Source: a virus
Direction: 5' to 3' (one strand)
IMG/VR virus record: IMGVR_UViG_3300030389_001604
Span: 1 to 34,447 of that record
Length of the DNA stretch: 34,447 nucleotides
Made by a program: the position numbers and the translations under genes. Positions 12,354 to 21,064 of the stretch are shown piece after piece; the first letter of the stretch is position 1; each line of letters starts with the position of its first letter. Under the pieces are notes generated by a model. The model ran no database searches, was not told where the DNA came from, and was given only the letters and a program-made list of their open reading frames with translations.

Positions 12354-12370
12354 TTGTTAAATTTTAACAA
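12354..12370. promoter_or_regulatory. 17-bp palindrome TTGTTAAATTTTAACAA
   Basis: Reverse complement of the element at 4361 and 5684. It lies immediately upstream of the AGGAG of the first membrane microprotein gene. Confidence 0.8.
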
Positions 12371-12384
12371 AATAGGAGATAAAA

Positions 12385-12513
12385 ATGGTAATACATTACT
12401 TAACTGAAATACTACAAACACAAGCATTTGATGTTTTAATGTCTAATTTTTTTTGGGTTGTGCTATGGGGTTTAATGACTTGGAGGCTTCATAGAATAGA
12501 GGAGAAATTATGA
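12385..12513 (+). CDS. Membrane microprotein 1
   Basis: A 42-residue protein with one hydrophobic helix (VLMSNFFWVVLWGLMTW, about residues 17-33) and a charged C terminus RLHRIEEKL. SD AGGAG; the stop overlaps the next ATG. First of three consecutive tiny membrane genes. Confidence 0.6.
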   Translation: MVIHYLTEILQTQAFDVLMSNFFWVVLWGLMTWRLHRIEEKL

Positions 12514-12659
12514 TAGATGCAATTCATCACTTCATTACTCATTTTATTTGTTGTTATTACCCTAAAATAATTATGTTTTCTAGTTTAGGTGTACTAGCTA
12601 CTGCTGGATTTTACAAACAGCAAATAATATGTTTTATAAAAAAAGGAGATAAGAAATGA
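12510..12659 (+). CDS. Membrane microprotein 2
   Basis: A 49-residue protein with His- and Cys-containing start (MIDAIHHFITHFICCYYP) and a hydrophobic helix about residues 19-35 (IIMFSSLGVLATAGF), ending in a lysine-rich tail. Starts and ends in ATGA overlaps with its neighbours. Confidence 0.55.
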   Translation: MIDAIHHFITHFICCYYPKIIMFSSLGVLATAGFYKQQIICFIKKGDKK

Positions 12660-12796
12660 TTATGTTTAATATTGCTGAATGGATTGCTAACGTACTGATA
12701 CTTGGTTTAGGTGTTTTCTTTTGGGTTGTTGCTATTGGATTAGCATTTATGATTATAGATGGTTTTATAGAGAGGATGAGATATGAAAGTTCCTGA
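12656..12796 (+). CDS. Membrane microprotein 3
   Basis: A 46-residue protein with a long hydrophobic stretch (residues about 10-34, VLILGLGVFFWVVAIGLAFMI) and a basic end FIERMRYESS. AAAAGGAG precedes the ATG. Its 3' end overlaps the next gene by 14 bp. As an early-region protein a holin role is less likely than interference with the host membrane, but this is not shown. Confidence 0.55.
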   Translation: MIMFNIAEWIANVLILGLGVFFWVVAIGLAFMIIDGFIERMRYESS

Positions 12797-13148
12797 TTTT
12801 ATTAAATGGGCAGAGTCTATGCAGAAAGAAGAAAATAGACTTATGCTTGTTAAAGGTGAAGAATATACTGTGTCTGATGAAGATAAGTTTAAAAATTTTA
12901 AAAGCATTGGAGACAGAATGGAAATGAGAGCAGAACAAGTGGCTCTTATTTACTTATTAAAGCACATGGACTCAATAAGAAACTATGTTATAAATGGTAA
13001 AGAAATATCAGAAGAACCGATTATGGGTAGAATACAGGATGCACGAAATTATTTATTATTACTAGGTGGGATAATTGAAGAAAGAAAAAACGAAAGGTTT
13101 CACAAGCAAGTTACCGAAGCCTTTGATGGAAAAAAACCGAAAGTATGA
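12783..13148 (+). CDS. Nucleotide modification-associated domain protein (DUF1599-like)
   Basis: The 121-residue helical product resembles nucleotide modification-associated domain 1 proteins: KGEEYTVSDEDKFKNFKSI near residue 24, then LLKHMDSIRNYV around 58-70 and GRIQDARNYLLLLGGIIEER near 82-101. The conserved Glu/Asp and Lys-His positions fit an all-alpha NTP-pyrophosphatase-like fold. The family is associated with nucleotide modification in phages, but no partner modification enzyme is recognisable here. Family assignment is from motif pattern. Confidence 0.65.
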   Translation: MKVPDFIKWAESMQKEENRLMLVKGEEYTVSDEDKFKNFKSIGDRMEMRAEQVALIYLLKHMDSIRNYVINGKEISEEPIMGRIQDARNYLLLLGGIIEERKNERFHKQVTEAFDGKKPKV

Positions 13149-13368
13149 TTCAATTCAATGGGTCATTGATGCTCTTGACAATCCTGTTGTAGAAACAAGA
13201 TTTAGAGAAAATCATAAAACAGATGAAATTAGAGCCGATGAAGATTTATGGTGGTGTCCAGAGTGTCAAAAAAAATGGAACATCTTTGAAGGCGAAGTAT
13301 GGAGTTCAGAAGATATAAAACTATGGGATGCTAAAGTATGTCCAAACTGCGATTTCCATGTAAAATAA
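13126..13368 (+). CDS. Zinc-ribbon hypothetical protein
   Basis: An 80-residue product with CPECQKKW near residue 42 and CPNC near residue 74, fitting a zinc ribbon. The ATG at 13126 gives a short overlap with the previous gene; a TTG-initiated longer form from 13075 is possible but less likely. The last 31 bp overlap the next gene. Acidic middle part, function unknown. Confidence 0.55.
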   Translation: MEKNRKYDSIQWVIDALDNPVVETRFRENHKTDEIRADEDLWWCPECQKKWNIFEGEVWSSEDIKLWDAKVCPNCDFHVK

Positions 13369-13691
13369 AAAACGGAAAGATGTCTTTGCTTAATAGGGCA
13401 GAGTTTGATAACGCTATTTCTAAATTACAAGGCGAGTATTATATTGAACTAAAAGAAACAGGCGTACGCTCTGCCCAGCAAAATAATTATTATTGGAAGA
13501 TTGTAGGGATACTGGGAGATGAACTGGGTTATACTGAACAAGAAATGCACGCTACTATAAAAAATCATTTCAATGTAGAAAGCACAAAAACATTATCAAC
13601 AAGAGAATTTTCTCGCTTTATAGAAAGACTTATCAGGTGGTCTGCTGTTGACTTAAACATTATTATACCTGATCCTAAAACTCTTCTTTAA
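13338..13691 (+). CDS. NinB-like recombination protein
   Basis: The 117-residue product has the NinB-type signature: a beta start (CKIKNGKMSLLNRAEF), then GVRSAQQNNYYWKIVGIL around residues 42-59, ELGYTEQEMHATIKNHF about 62-78, and a helical end STREFSRFIERLIRWSAVDL with IPDP near the C terminus. NinB (lambda Orf) modulates recombination by binding single-stranded DNA and SSB, consistent with the SSB-like and NinG-like genes upstream. The start at 13338 overlaps the preceding gene; an ATG at 13380 would remove part of the first strand. The stop codon abuts that of the converging tail gene without any gap. Confidence 0.75.
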   Translation: MSKLRFPCKIKNGKMSLLNRAEFDNAISKLQGEYYIELKETGVRSAQQNNYYWKIVGILGDELGYTEQEMHATIKNHFNVESTKTLSTREFSRFIERLIRWSAVDLNIIIPDPKTLL

Positions 13692-14753
13692 TTACCAAGT
13701 TTCTATCAAATCTAAACTGGTGTTGTATATTTTATGAGCAACTTGCTCAGTAAAAAAAGTATCTTGTCCTACCCTAAACAAACCATAGTCACCTACTTCA
13801 GAAGAAGTGCTATCTATTGAAAACAAAAAAGGAGTATGTTGCCCAACTACTTTATTAAAAAAAGAATTGTGTATATTAGTTGAATCAAACCACTTTCCAT
13901 AAGTACCTTCAAAAGAACCAGCAGATTCAGCAAAAACATCTGTATCTGTTAAGTAGCTAAAATTCATTGAATGTCTCATCCTACCATGTCTTTTATTAAA
14001 TCCATAAGTTTGTTGATTACTTGTTGTTGATAATGCCCACGGAGTGGTATGATTCCAATCAGGTTGACCTAAATTAGTAGCATTAGCAAATTCTCCACCA
14101 CCTATTGATCTTTGAAGTGATACATTATCATATATAATATCTGTGTTTATACCTAAGTCTGGAGAGTTTGGAAAATCAAAATACTCACCAAATAAAATAC
14201 CACCTATAATTAAATCTTCATCAAAATTTTGACTACTAGATGATCTTTCACTAAATGTAATTCTCATATATCTATTATCTGAAGTTGCTGTATTCCAAGT
14301 AATTAATGTCCATCCATTATTTGAAGGATGTATATGAGTGGTTTGATCATCTACGTTTTGTTCTGCATTAATAATTTTATCATGCAAGCCAGATGTTGTA
14401 ACAATTGTAGCACTAGCAAAGTTTACATCATCATCTACTTTGACATTAAATGATACATCTGCATCGTGCATATTGTGATTTAAAATTGCTAAAAAACTAG
14501 TTTCAGCAAGACTATCGCTTCCAAAGCCAGTATCAATGTTTAAATAAAATCTTTTGGTATCATGTGCAATTTGTGCAAAAGTATGTGGTTTTAAGTCAAA
14601 CATATTAGCTTTAATTCCAGCATCCAAAGTAACTGCTGTGCTTCCATCGTCTTGAATAAGGGCGTAGTTGTCTAATGTTCTCCATCCTGTAGTTAATAAA
14701 TACGATAAGAGATCAACATACGCTCTTGGTGTTTTAAATCTATTATAACTCAT
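13692..14753 (-). CDS. Probable tail tip protein
   Basis: The 353-residue, beta-rich, Asp/Ser/Thr/Asn-rich product starts MSYNRFKTPRAYVDLLSYLL and has aromatic patches typical of virion surface proteins (GWTLITWNTATSDNRYMRIT in the middle, QHTPFLFSID near the end). It is the last gene of the long leftward late operon, directly after the larger tail protein, which places it at the distal tail or receptor-binding complex. No enzymatic motif seen. Family not identified; role inferred from order and composition. Confidence 0.5.
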   Translation of the reverse strand: MSYNRFKTPRAYVDLLSYLLTTGWRTLDNYALIQDDGSTAVTLDAGIKANMFDLKPHTFAQIAHDTKRFYLNIDTGFGSDSLAETSFLAILNHNMHDADVSFNVKVDDDVNFASATIVTTSGLHDKIINAEQNVDDQTTHIHPSNNGWTLITWNTATSDNRYMRITFSERSSSSQNFDEDLIIGGILFGEYFDFPNSPDLGINTDIIYDNVSLQRSIGGGEFANATNLGQPDWNHTTPWALSTTSNQQTYGFNKRHGRMRHSMNFSYLTDTDVFAESAGSFEGTYGKWFDSTNIHNSFFNKVVGQHTPFLFSIDSTSSEVGDYGLFRVGQDTFFTEQVAHKIYNTSLDLIETW

Positions 14754-14765
14754 TTCTATCCCTTT

Positions 14766-17057
14766 TTATCCAACTTGTATTACTGTTATGTCAGCACCAT
14801 TAATCATTTTAGATATAGATGTAATCATCCAATACCCAGACATAGCTGATCCAAATATTTTTATATTAGCATCCCAATTCGCAAAATCTATTATGTCTCC
14901 TATCTCTAAGGCATTGTATTTAGGTGTAACAGCTCTAAAAGATATTAAATTTTTTCTATCTTTAAATATTTCTAAATATGTATTATTAATTGCAGTAGCA
15001 GTTGTTTCATCTATTACATCTAAGTCAATTTCCATTTCTAGTGATTGATTATTTCCATTTACTGACGTTCCTTGTGATGTGGCGTTTGAAGCATTTACAG
15101 ACTCTTCAAACTGATCTCTGCCATAATTTTGACTGTAGTGAGATGTTATTTTATTCCTAACGGAGTTTAGTTTTGTTTTATAAATATTGTTTAACTGTAT
15201 GTCATAAAAATCAATAGTCTTATCAGAAGAACTATAATCATCAGACCTTCTTAAAGTTTTAATTTTAACCTTACCATCTCCACTAATAAAAACCCAAGAA
15301 AAACATTGCCTAGTTAGTCTATTTATTAAATCTCTTGAGTCAATAAATTTATATTGTGAAAATGCAAATTTAACATCTCCAACAGCATCATTTAATATAT
15401 CTCCTAAATGACCATTTGTGCTATTTCCAGATTGATCAAATAAAGCATAATCTATATTAGATGATGTCAATGCTAATTCAGTTCTTAATATATCTTCAAT
15501 TATATATATTGGATTTTCAAGTAAATTTCCTTCGTTATATCCGTTATTCCTTGAATCAGCATCTATCCAAGACATATATTCTCTACCAGCTCCAGAAAAA
15601 TAAACATAGTCTATTTCTGCTGGTGTTCTTAGTGTTTTAGTTCTTGTTGCTATTACTGTTTCTTCTACGTTATCACTTTGTTCAAATTGAGTAGATACAG
15701 AATATCCAACTATTTTTTCATGTTCTTCTTGAATTGTTTTAGAAAATATCTGACTAGGTCTAAACTCTAGCATTAAAAACATATCTTGTAATCTATATGA
15801 CATACTATTATCTCCATTAGAAGTACCAATAGTATTTCTCATGGTAATTGTAGTTGAATCAATAGAAGCAGAACTAAGCTCGTCATCAGAGTATTTACTT
15901 GTTAAATTAGCAATGTGTATTCCATCTGTTGTGATAGCTGGACTAAAACTTGTTCCACCTACAAGAGATACAGAAACTCCACTAGCATCTTGAGAAGAAA
16001 ACGTACTTGTCTTAGTAACAAGAAATATATCATTATTATCGTACAGTTCTCCAAGTTTAGGAACTGTAGGAACATTGAATGTTAGATTTCTTGTTGCTGT
16101 TCCACCTTCAGCATCTTCTAATAATGTTCCTGTATTAAAAGTAGCATAACTAGCTGTATTATCGTCTACTGCAAATGCTATGCTAGTATAGTCTGTACTA
16201 GATGTAAACGAATTTTCTAAAGGTAATCTATAGTAATAGTTTGTTCCTTTAACTTTTATAATATTGTGAGATGTTGAGCTAGGATTTGTAGTAACGCTAA
16301 CATTACTATCAACTGCTGAAAGAAACTCTCCTGATTTATTAATGTAAACATTAGTATCTCTTAAAGTATGTAGCTTTACACTACTTCCCTGATCTGTGTC
16401 TGGCAATGCTTCTAATTGACCAGAGGCATTGCATCTATTAATAATAATAGCTGGAAACCTACCATCAGCAAAAAATTGTTTATAGTAATTATCAGATGTA
16501 GTTCTGTCAAAACTACCATAGGGTATGGGTATTGGTTTACCAATATTTTTTTTAGGAGCAGAAGAATAAGTAGTTGTGTCTACAACAGATTTAGGAATTT
16601 TTTTATGATATAAGCTGTTTTTATCCAACAACAACAATTCTAATGAGTCTACGCTATATTTAATATCGCCTGATATAATACCAGTACCTATCATTCTTGT
16701 AGATGTATCAAAAGTGCTAGTTTGATTAGTGTTAAGAAATAATTCCCACTTACGATTGCTAAAATTATTACTTGCAAATAAATCAGAAAACCTAGTATTA
16801 TTAATAGATTCTTTGGTGTTAATAAGTCTAATGCTAATACTACTTGTGCTAGTCTGAAAATTAAAAAAATCTAATGACTGTGTATAGTTTCCCCAAGAAG
16901 ATACTATTCCATAATAAACATCAGAACCATCATTCCTGTGTATATCCGACACTCCTATGAAATTAGATTCATCATTATAATATAACTTTAATACCCAAAA
17001 AGCAGTAGTATTACTTATTTGTAAAGAATTGTTAAGGTCGCTATCAAAACTAAGCAT
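14766..17057 (-). CDS. Tail hub/tip structural protein
   Basis: The 763-residue product follows the tape measure gene, overlapping it by 8 bp, where siphophages encode distal tail and hub proteins. The N-terminal part (MLSFDSDLNNSLQISNTTAFWVL... to about residue 200) is beta-rich like a distal-tail domain. A PIPIPYGSFDRT segment near residue 175 recalls tail-tip proteins. The C-terminal region (VRNKITSHYSQNYGRDQF, then LEIGDIIDFANWDANI and SGYWMITSISKMI) looks like a hub domain that contacts the tail tube. Function by position and fold pattern, not by clear family match. Confidence 0.6.
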   Translation of the reverse strand: MLSFDSDLNNSLQISNTTAFWVLKLYYNDESNFIGVSDIHRNDGSDVYYGIVSSWGNYTQSLDFFNFQTSTSSISIRLINTKESINNTRFSDLFASNNFSNRKWELFLNTNQTSTFDTSTRMIGTGIISGDIKYSVDSLELLLLDKNSLYHKKIPKSVVDTTTYSSAPKKNIGKPIPIPYGSFDRTTSDNYYKQFFADGRFPAIIINRCNASGQLEALPDTDQGSSVKLHTLRDTNVYINKSGEFLSAVDSNVSVTTNPSSTSHNIIKVKGTNYYYRLPLENSFTSSTDYTSIAFAVDDNTASYATFNTGTLLEDAEGGTATRNLTFNVPTVPKLGELYDNNDIFLVTKTSTFSSQDASGVSVSLVGGTSFSPAITTDGIHIANLTSKYSDDELSSASIDSTTITMRNTIGTSNGDNSMSYRLQDMFLMLEFRPSQIFSKTIQEEHEKIVGYSVSTQFEQSDNVEETVIATRTKTLRTPAEIDYVYFSGAGREYMSWIDADSRNNGYNEGNLLENPIYIIEDILRTELALTSSNIDYALFDQSGNSTNGHLGDILNDAVGDVKFAFSQYKFIDSRDLINRLTRQCFSWVFISGDGKVKIKTLRRSDDYSSSDKTIDFYDIQLNNIYKTKLNSVRNKITSHYSQNYGRDQFEESVNASNATSQGTSVNGNNQSLEMEIDLDVIDETTATAINNTYLEIFKDRKNLISFRAVTPKYNALEIGDIIDFANWDANIKIFGSAMSGYWMITSISKMINGADITVIQVG

Positions 17058-19323
17058 TTATTTTATTTCCTAATGATGTTGCTTTATTTAGTGCTGGTAT
17101 AAGAGTGTTGTTAACATAGCTATCATCAACTACGCCACCTTGAATTGTAACATTTACAACATTGCTAGTATTTGTTTCTCCGTTGTTTAGCTTTGCTAGG
17201 CTATCTACACCCACTTGATCTACAATTTCTTTTCTAATAATAAATTCACCAGCTTGAGCCATTATAGGTACATTATCTTGACCTTGCACTTGACCCCCTG
17301 TAGCAAATTTTTGTATTCTATCATCTTGAATTAAACCACCAGTATGCCCTACTAAAAATTTTAAAAACCCACCAGTAGCTCCAGCTAACGCAGTAGGTGC
17401 AAAAAATGTACTTAATAATGCATATACACCAGCTTTAGCAATTAACTGAGTAGCTATTGCTTTTAGGCTATTTACAACAGCATCACCCATGTTTTGCCCA
17501 TTTATCATAGCACTTGCCATAGCATCGCTAAGATTTGTCATATTTTGAACAGCAAATTTTTGCTGTGTATCTAGGACACTCATTACATCAACTTGTAAAT
17601 TTGTACTTGATATATTTGCTTCTACTGCTTGAGTTAATAATAACTCTTGTGAATATAAATCTTTAGTTGCTTGCCTTAAGGCTCGCATTTGTTCTAAGGC
17701 TTCTTGATTCCTTTTATTTCTTTGCTCTGCAAGAAATTGTGTGAAATCTCTCATTTGGTTTAAAGCATCTTGATTTCTTTTATTCCTTTCTTCGCTAGAT
17801 GCTTGTGTAAATTCTTTCATTTGATCTAAAGCATCTTGATTCCTTTTATTTCTTTCTTCGCTAGAGCCTTTTGTAAAGGCTCTCATTTCATCTAAGGCTT
17901 CTTGATTTCTTTTAGTTTGTTGTATTGCAAAAAATTTATTTAAATTCTCTCTTATTTTTTGATTTTCTGATTTTTTCTTTTCTTCTTCTTCTATTGCCCT
18001 TATTTGTTCAGCTTGTTTTTTTCTAATTGCTTCTAAACGTTTTTGTTTTTCTACTTCCTGTAAATATGCTTTTTGAGTTCTTCTTAGCTCATTAATAGCA
18101 ACCTGTAAAGCAAGATAATCTTTGCTAAACATCTTTGTTGAGCTTCTTAGCTCTAGCAATTGATCTAATACTGATGCAGAAGTATCAAGTTGAATCCCTA
18201 AACTTTTTGAATACTTTTCTATTGTTTCATCTGCTTTATCTTGAGCTTCTGCGTATTCTAAATTTACAGTCTTAGTATGATTTAGTATTTGTAATAACTG
18301 AGTCATAGTAGAAAAAAGACTTGTTGCATTGCCAGCTATATCATCAAAAACAGGAGCTAAAGTCTTACCTAGTTCAGTAGCAAGATCGGCTGAAGATGCT
18401 GATAATTGATCAAATGTATCCCTAGTATTTAATGTCTCATCTCCAAGCGTTTTTACTTTTTGCCTTGCTGATGCCATCGTTTCATCAAGAAATGCCTGTT
18501 TTTTTTGAACATCAGTTAAAGCATCTACTGTAGTGTTGTTGGCTTGAGCATATCTTTCGTATGCTTCTTCTGCTTTAACGATTATACCAATATTGTCAAG
18601 CATTAACCTAGATTGCCTACCAATACCAGTAATCAATGATTCAACAGAACTAGCAGTATCTCTTCCTAATGCTCTACCTAACCTCTGTGCAATATCAAAC
18701 ATTTCAGCCATCTCATTAGAGTTTTTACTTACCCCAAGAATCATGGCATTATTAGCTTGCCTAAATAAGTCAAAAGAGGACATGGTGTTATCTGTAGCAT
18801 CTCTTAATTTTTGTAAAGTAATAGAAGAATTTTCAGTTGCCCCAGCTAATGTATCAAAAGATGTTGCCATTGATTCAACTCTTGATGCTTCTCCAACCAA
18901 TCTTCCTATTTGCCTTACACCTAAACCCAGAGCAAAATTAACTATTAAAAGTTTTGATCTTAATACAGCAAAAGTTCCACCTAATATTCTAGTTGATACA
19001 TCTGCTTTTTTCTGTTCTTGATTATATTGCTTTAATTTAAGCCTTACTTTTTCTAAATCTACAGCACTTCCTTTTAATGCACTATTCCATAGTTTTGTAG
19101 ATATTCCTATTGCTTTATAATCTAAATTTAAAGCCTCAAGTCTTACTTCAATGTTTTTAAGAGATTGGGCATTTTTTTCAGAATTAGTTTTTTGTAATTT
19201 TCCTTGTTTAACTAATTTTGCCTGAGTGTTAATTAAAGATTTTGTAGCACGATCTAATGTTTTGATTTGATCTAGTAAATCACCTTTGCCAATAAATTCT
19301 ACTTCTACTCTATTTTTTGCCAT
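17050..19323 (-). CDS. Tape measure protein
   Basis: The 757-residue product starts with a helical, lysine-rich region (MAKNRVEVEFIGKGDLLDQI), has long coiled-coil stretches, hydrophobic segments near residues 590-645 (SLKAIATQLIAKAGVYALL, TALAGATGGFLKFLVG), and the C-terminal GHTGGLIQDDRIQKFATGGQ / AQAGEFIIRKEIVDQVG pattern typical of tape measures. It sets tail length and travels inside the tube; at the usual 1.5 Angstrom per residue it predicts a tail of about 110 nm. It follows the frameshifted tail chaperones, the classic order. Four tandem 22-residue repeats lie at residues 471-558. Confidence 0.9.
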   Translation of the reverse strand: MAKNRVEVEFIGKGDLLDQIKTLDRATKSLINTQAKLVKQGKLQKTNSEKNAQSLKNIEVRLEALNLDYKAIGISTKLWNSALKGSAVDLEKVRLKLKQYNQEQKKADVSTRILGGTFAVLRSKLLIVNFALGLGVRQIGRLVGEASRVESMATSFDTLAGATENSSITLQKLRDATDNTMSSFDLFRQANNAMILGVSKNSNEMAEMFDIAQRLGRALGRDTASSVESLITGIGRQSRLMLDNIGIIVKAEEAYERYAQANNTTVDALTDVQKKQAFLDETMASARQKVKTLGDETLNTRDTFDQLSASSADLATELGKTLAPVFDDIAGNATSLFSTMTQLLQILNHTKTVNLEYAEAQDKADETIEKYSKSLGIQLDTSASVLDQLLELRSSTKMFSKDYLALQVAINELRRTQKAYLQEVEKQKRLEAIRKKQAEQIRAIEEEEKKKSENQKIRENLNKFFAIQQTKRNQEALDEMRAFTKGSSEERNKRNQDALDQMKEFTQASSEERNKRNQDALNQMRDFTQFLAEQRNKRNQEALEQMRALRQATKDLYSQELLLTQAVEANISSTNLQVDVMSVLDTQQKFAVQNMTNLSDAMASAMINGQNMGDAVVNSLKAIATQLIAKAGVYALLSTFFAPTALAGATGGFLKFLVGHTGGLIQDDRIQKFATGGQVQGQDNVPIMAQAGEFIIRKEIVDQVGVDSLAKLNNGETNTSNVVNVTIQGGVVDDSYVNNTLIPALNKATSLGNKINA
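17650..17913 (-). repeat. 66-bp tandem repeats in tape measure gene
   Basis: Four in-frame 66-bp units encode residues 471-558. Each unit starts KRNQ(E/D)AL followed by a Met-(R/K) pair, and the first three keep an (E/Q)RN end. The DNA of the inner units is very similar, so they probably arose by recent duplication. Confidence 0.85.
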
Positions 19324-19756
19324 TATTAAATGCCTTTGCTTTTTGTCTTTCTAATAAATTTGTCAAAAGAAAACTTTTTTCAATCCATTTACTAGGCTGA
19401 TCTCCATAGCTTCCTTTGTATGGAGATATTTTAAACTGTTTTGAGTACATAAACCTCGCTATATCTTTCTGTGCATTTTTATTCATTACGAAGTTAGGAC
19501 AAGCAAAAAAGGGCAGTTGAGCCATTACTGATTCAGCAATGTTAAAGTTACCACCCTCTTCATTGTGTTTTATAGTTTCTTCTTTAATTAACTCTATCAC
19601 AGACCAAATATCTTTATCTGATGTAAACATACGAGTTTCATACTTTCCCTCGATTAAGATAGGAATTTGAGCCTTATAGGGGTATTTGTGATGCCTACAC
19701 CCCTCACATCTTTTATTCAGTAAGAAGTTTGTTTCAAGAGTGAGGGATTCTATTCC
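19310..19756 (-). CDS. Tail assembly chaperone, frameshift extension (gpT-like)
   Basis: This frame is open from the G run at 19755-19759 to its stop at 19310 and lies in the -1 frame relative to the upstream chaperone gene. Its first part (IESLTLETNFLLNKRCEGCRH) has no start codon of its own and only makes sense as a read-on from the slip site; the first internal ATG is at 19630. The fusion would be 86 + 148 = 234 residues. The extension carries a CEGC pair and, later, FFACPNF, perhaps a metal site. The G/GT arrangement just before the tape measure gene is characteristic of lambda-like tails. It overlaps the tape measure gene by 14 bp. Confidence 0.75.
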   Translation of the reverse strand, partial: GIESLTLETNFLLNKRCEGCRHHKYPYKAQIPILIEGKYETRMFTSDKDIWSVIELIKEETIKHNEEGGNFNIAESVMAQLPFFACPNFVMNKNAQKDIARFMYSKQFKISPYKGSYGDQPSKWIEKSFLLTNLLERQKAKAFNNGKK

Positions 19757-19761
19757 CCCAA
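19750..19761 (-). other. Candidate -1 frameshift site
   Basis: Minus-strand codons read TTG GGG GAA TAG. The GGG codon can slip back by one base onto the preceding G, since the run has five Gs, which opens the -1 frame GGA ATA GAA. The zero-frame stop follows one codon later. The exact slip mechanics are not a textbook XXXYYYZ heptamer. Confidence 0.6.
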
Positions 19762-20013
19762 GCGTTGATGCTCTTGGATAGCTAAAGACAACTCATTTTT
19801 TTCATCTTCGGTTAAAGATTTAATAAAAGAGTCATCCGCCCCTTCTGCACCTTTTCTAATCCAAGCAGTTCTTGCTTTTGCTAGATTAGTAATTCCTACA
19901 ATCTCATTTCCTTCATATCTCATTTGAGGTAAATCATTGCAGTAATCCATATCATCTACAGACATTTCTTTTAATTTAATTTCTTTTCCAGTAGATAACT
20001 TATGTTTACTCAT
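19750..20013 (-). CDS. Tail assembly chaperone (gpG-like)
   Basis: An 87-residue acidic-basic mixed protein, MSKHKLSTGKEIKLKEMSVD at the start, then DDMDYCNDLPQMRYE and SLTEDEKNELSLAIQEHQRL. Size and position between the tail tube and tape measure genes match the short form of tail assembly chaperones, which bind the tape measure during tube assembly. It ends at a TAG two codons after a run of five G residues, where a -1 shift would produce the longer form. Confidence 0.75.
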   Translation of the reverse strand: MSKHKLSTGKEIKLKEMSVDDMDYCNDLPQMRYEGNEIVGITNLAKARTAWIRKGAEGADDSFIKSLTEDEKNELSLAIQEHQRLGE

Positions 20014-20023
20014 TGTTTATTCC

Positions 20024-21064
20024 TTATGCGTTTTTAACGTAAAATGAAGTAGAACTATCACCTCTAGCTTTAATTCCAATACTGACACCAAGATAATCAC
20101 CTTCATCCCAAGCTATCTCAGTAACTGTTCCATCAGTAATGCTAATTGCTTTACTTCCACTAGCTGGAGTTGCATTGTCAGCCATTTCAAATGCTGGTGA
20201 AGTCAATGTTTCAGATTGAACTCCATCTCCACTTCCTCTTAATTTTTCCCATAATCCAGCAACATTAGCATCGTATTTAACAACTGGATTAGCTGTTATT
20301 ATCATTTCAGGTATTGATCGAATATAAGTCTGTGGTGCTCCATCTGTTCCATTTCCACCAAATCCACCAAATACAACAGGATTTTCTATAGACAATGATA
20401 GACTTTTTAGTAATACATCTGCATCTCCAATTTGAGTATGAACGCTGTAATCACTTAAAAAAATATAATTTGCACTATATGCCCCCATTGTTGCTCCAGA
20501 TGTTGCATAAGTTGAACCGATAGCCATAGGGGTTCTTGACATAAAACTTGCTTCAAATTTCAACCTACCGCCATCTTCGTTTGGATCAGCAGTAATAGTT
20601 AAATTTGTTACCACACATCCAGCAATCTTAACACAATCATCGGTACTGCTACCAACTCCATTGTAGGCAAAAGTCAAAGTCTTGGTAAGAACAGATCCAT
20701 CATTGTGTTCAAAAGTAAAGTTAGATGTTGATGTTCCATCTACTGTATAAGAATTACTGGACTCTGCCACACCTAAAACATTTGGCATAAGAATATCCAT
20801 AAGCTCATCAGTAAGAAATCCACTTACACTTCCTTCTATTGTAGCACCTTTTCCATAGTGAAACATATCTGTAGTGGCTGTCATAATTCCTGAACTAGCA
20901 CCACCTCTTCTCTCTACTTTAATATCATTAAAAGTTGGAAAAGTTACGCTATCTGTTTCTATCTGTGTAAAAGTACCAGCAAATGGTTGACCTACATTAC
21001 TAGCATCTAAACCAACACCAACTGTTAATTCTTTTGAGGTAAAAAAACTTGCATTAATAGCCAT
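20024..21064 (-). CDS. Major tail tube protein
   Basis: The 346-residue beta-rich product (MAINASFFTSKELTVGVGLD, repeated Ser/Thr/Gly strands, IRSIPEMIITANPVVKYDA near the C terminus) lies directly upstream of the chaperone genes, where siphophages encode the tail tube. It would polymerise into hexameric rings around the tape measure. Length is above the lambda gpV size, suggesting an extra surface domain, for example the Gly/Ser-rich C-terminal third. It starts on the last base of the preceding gene's stop codon (TAATG). Confidence 0.75.
   Translation of the reverse strand: MAINASFFTSKELTVGVGLDASNVGQPFAGTFTQIETDSVTFPTFNDIKVERRGGASSGIMTATTDMFHYGKGATIEGSVSGFLTDELMDILMPNVLGVAESSNSYTVDGTSTSNFTFEHNDGSVLTKTLTFAYNGVGSSTDDCVKIAGCVVTNLTITADPNEDGGRLKFEASFMSRTPMAIGSTYATSGATMGAYSANYIFLSDYSVHTQIGDADVLLKSLSLSIENPVVFGGFGGNGTDGAPQTYIRSIPEMIITANPVVKYDANVAGLWEKLRGSGDGVQSETLTSPAFEMADNATPASGSKAISITDGTVTEIAWDEGDYLGVSIGIKARGDSSTSFYVKNA

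Noticed and set aside
12340-12380. The 17-bp palindromes as transcription terminators
   Set aside because: The stem is almost all A-T with a one-base centre, so it cannot form a stable RNA hairpin; action at the DNA level is more likely.
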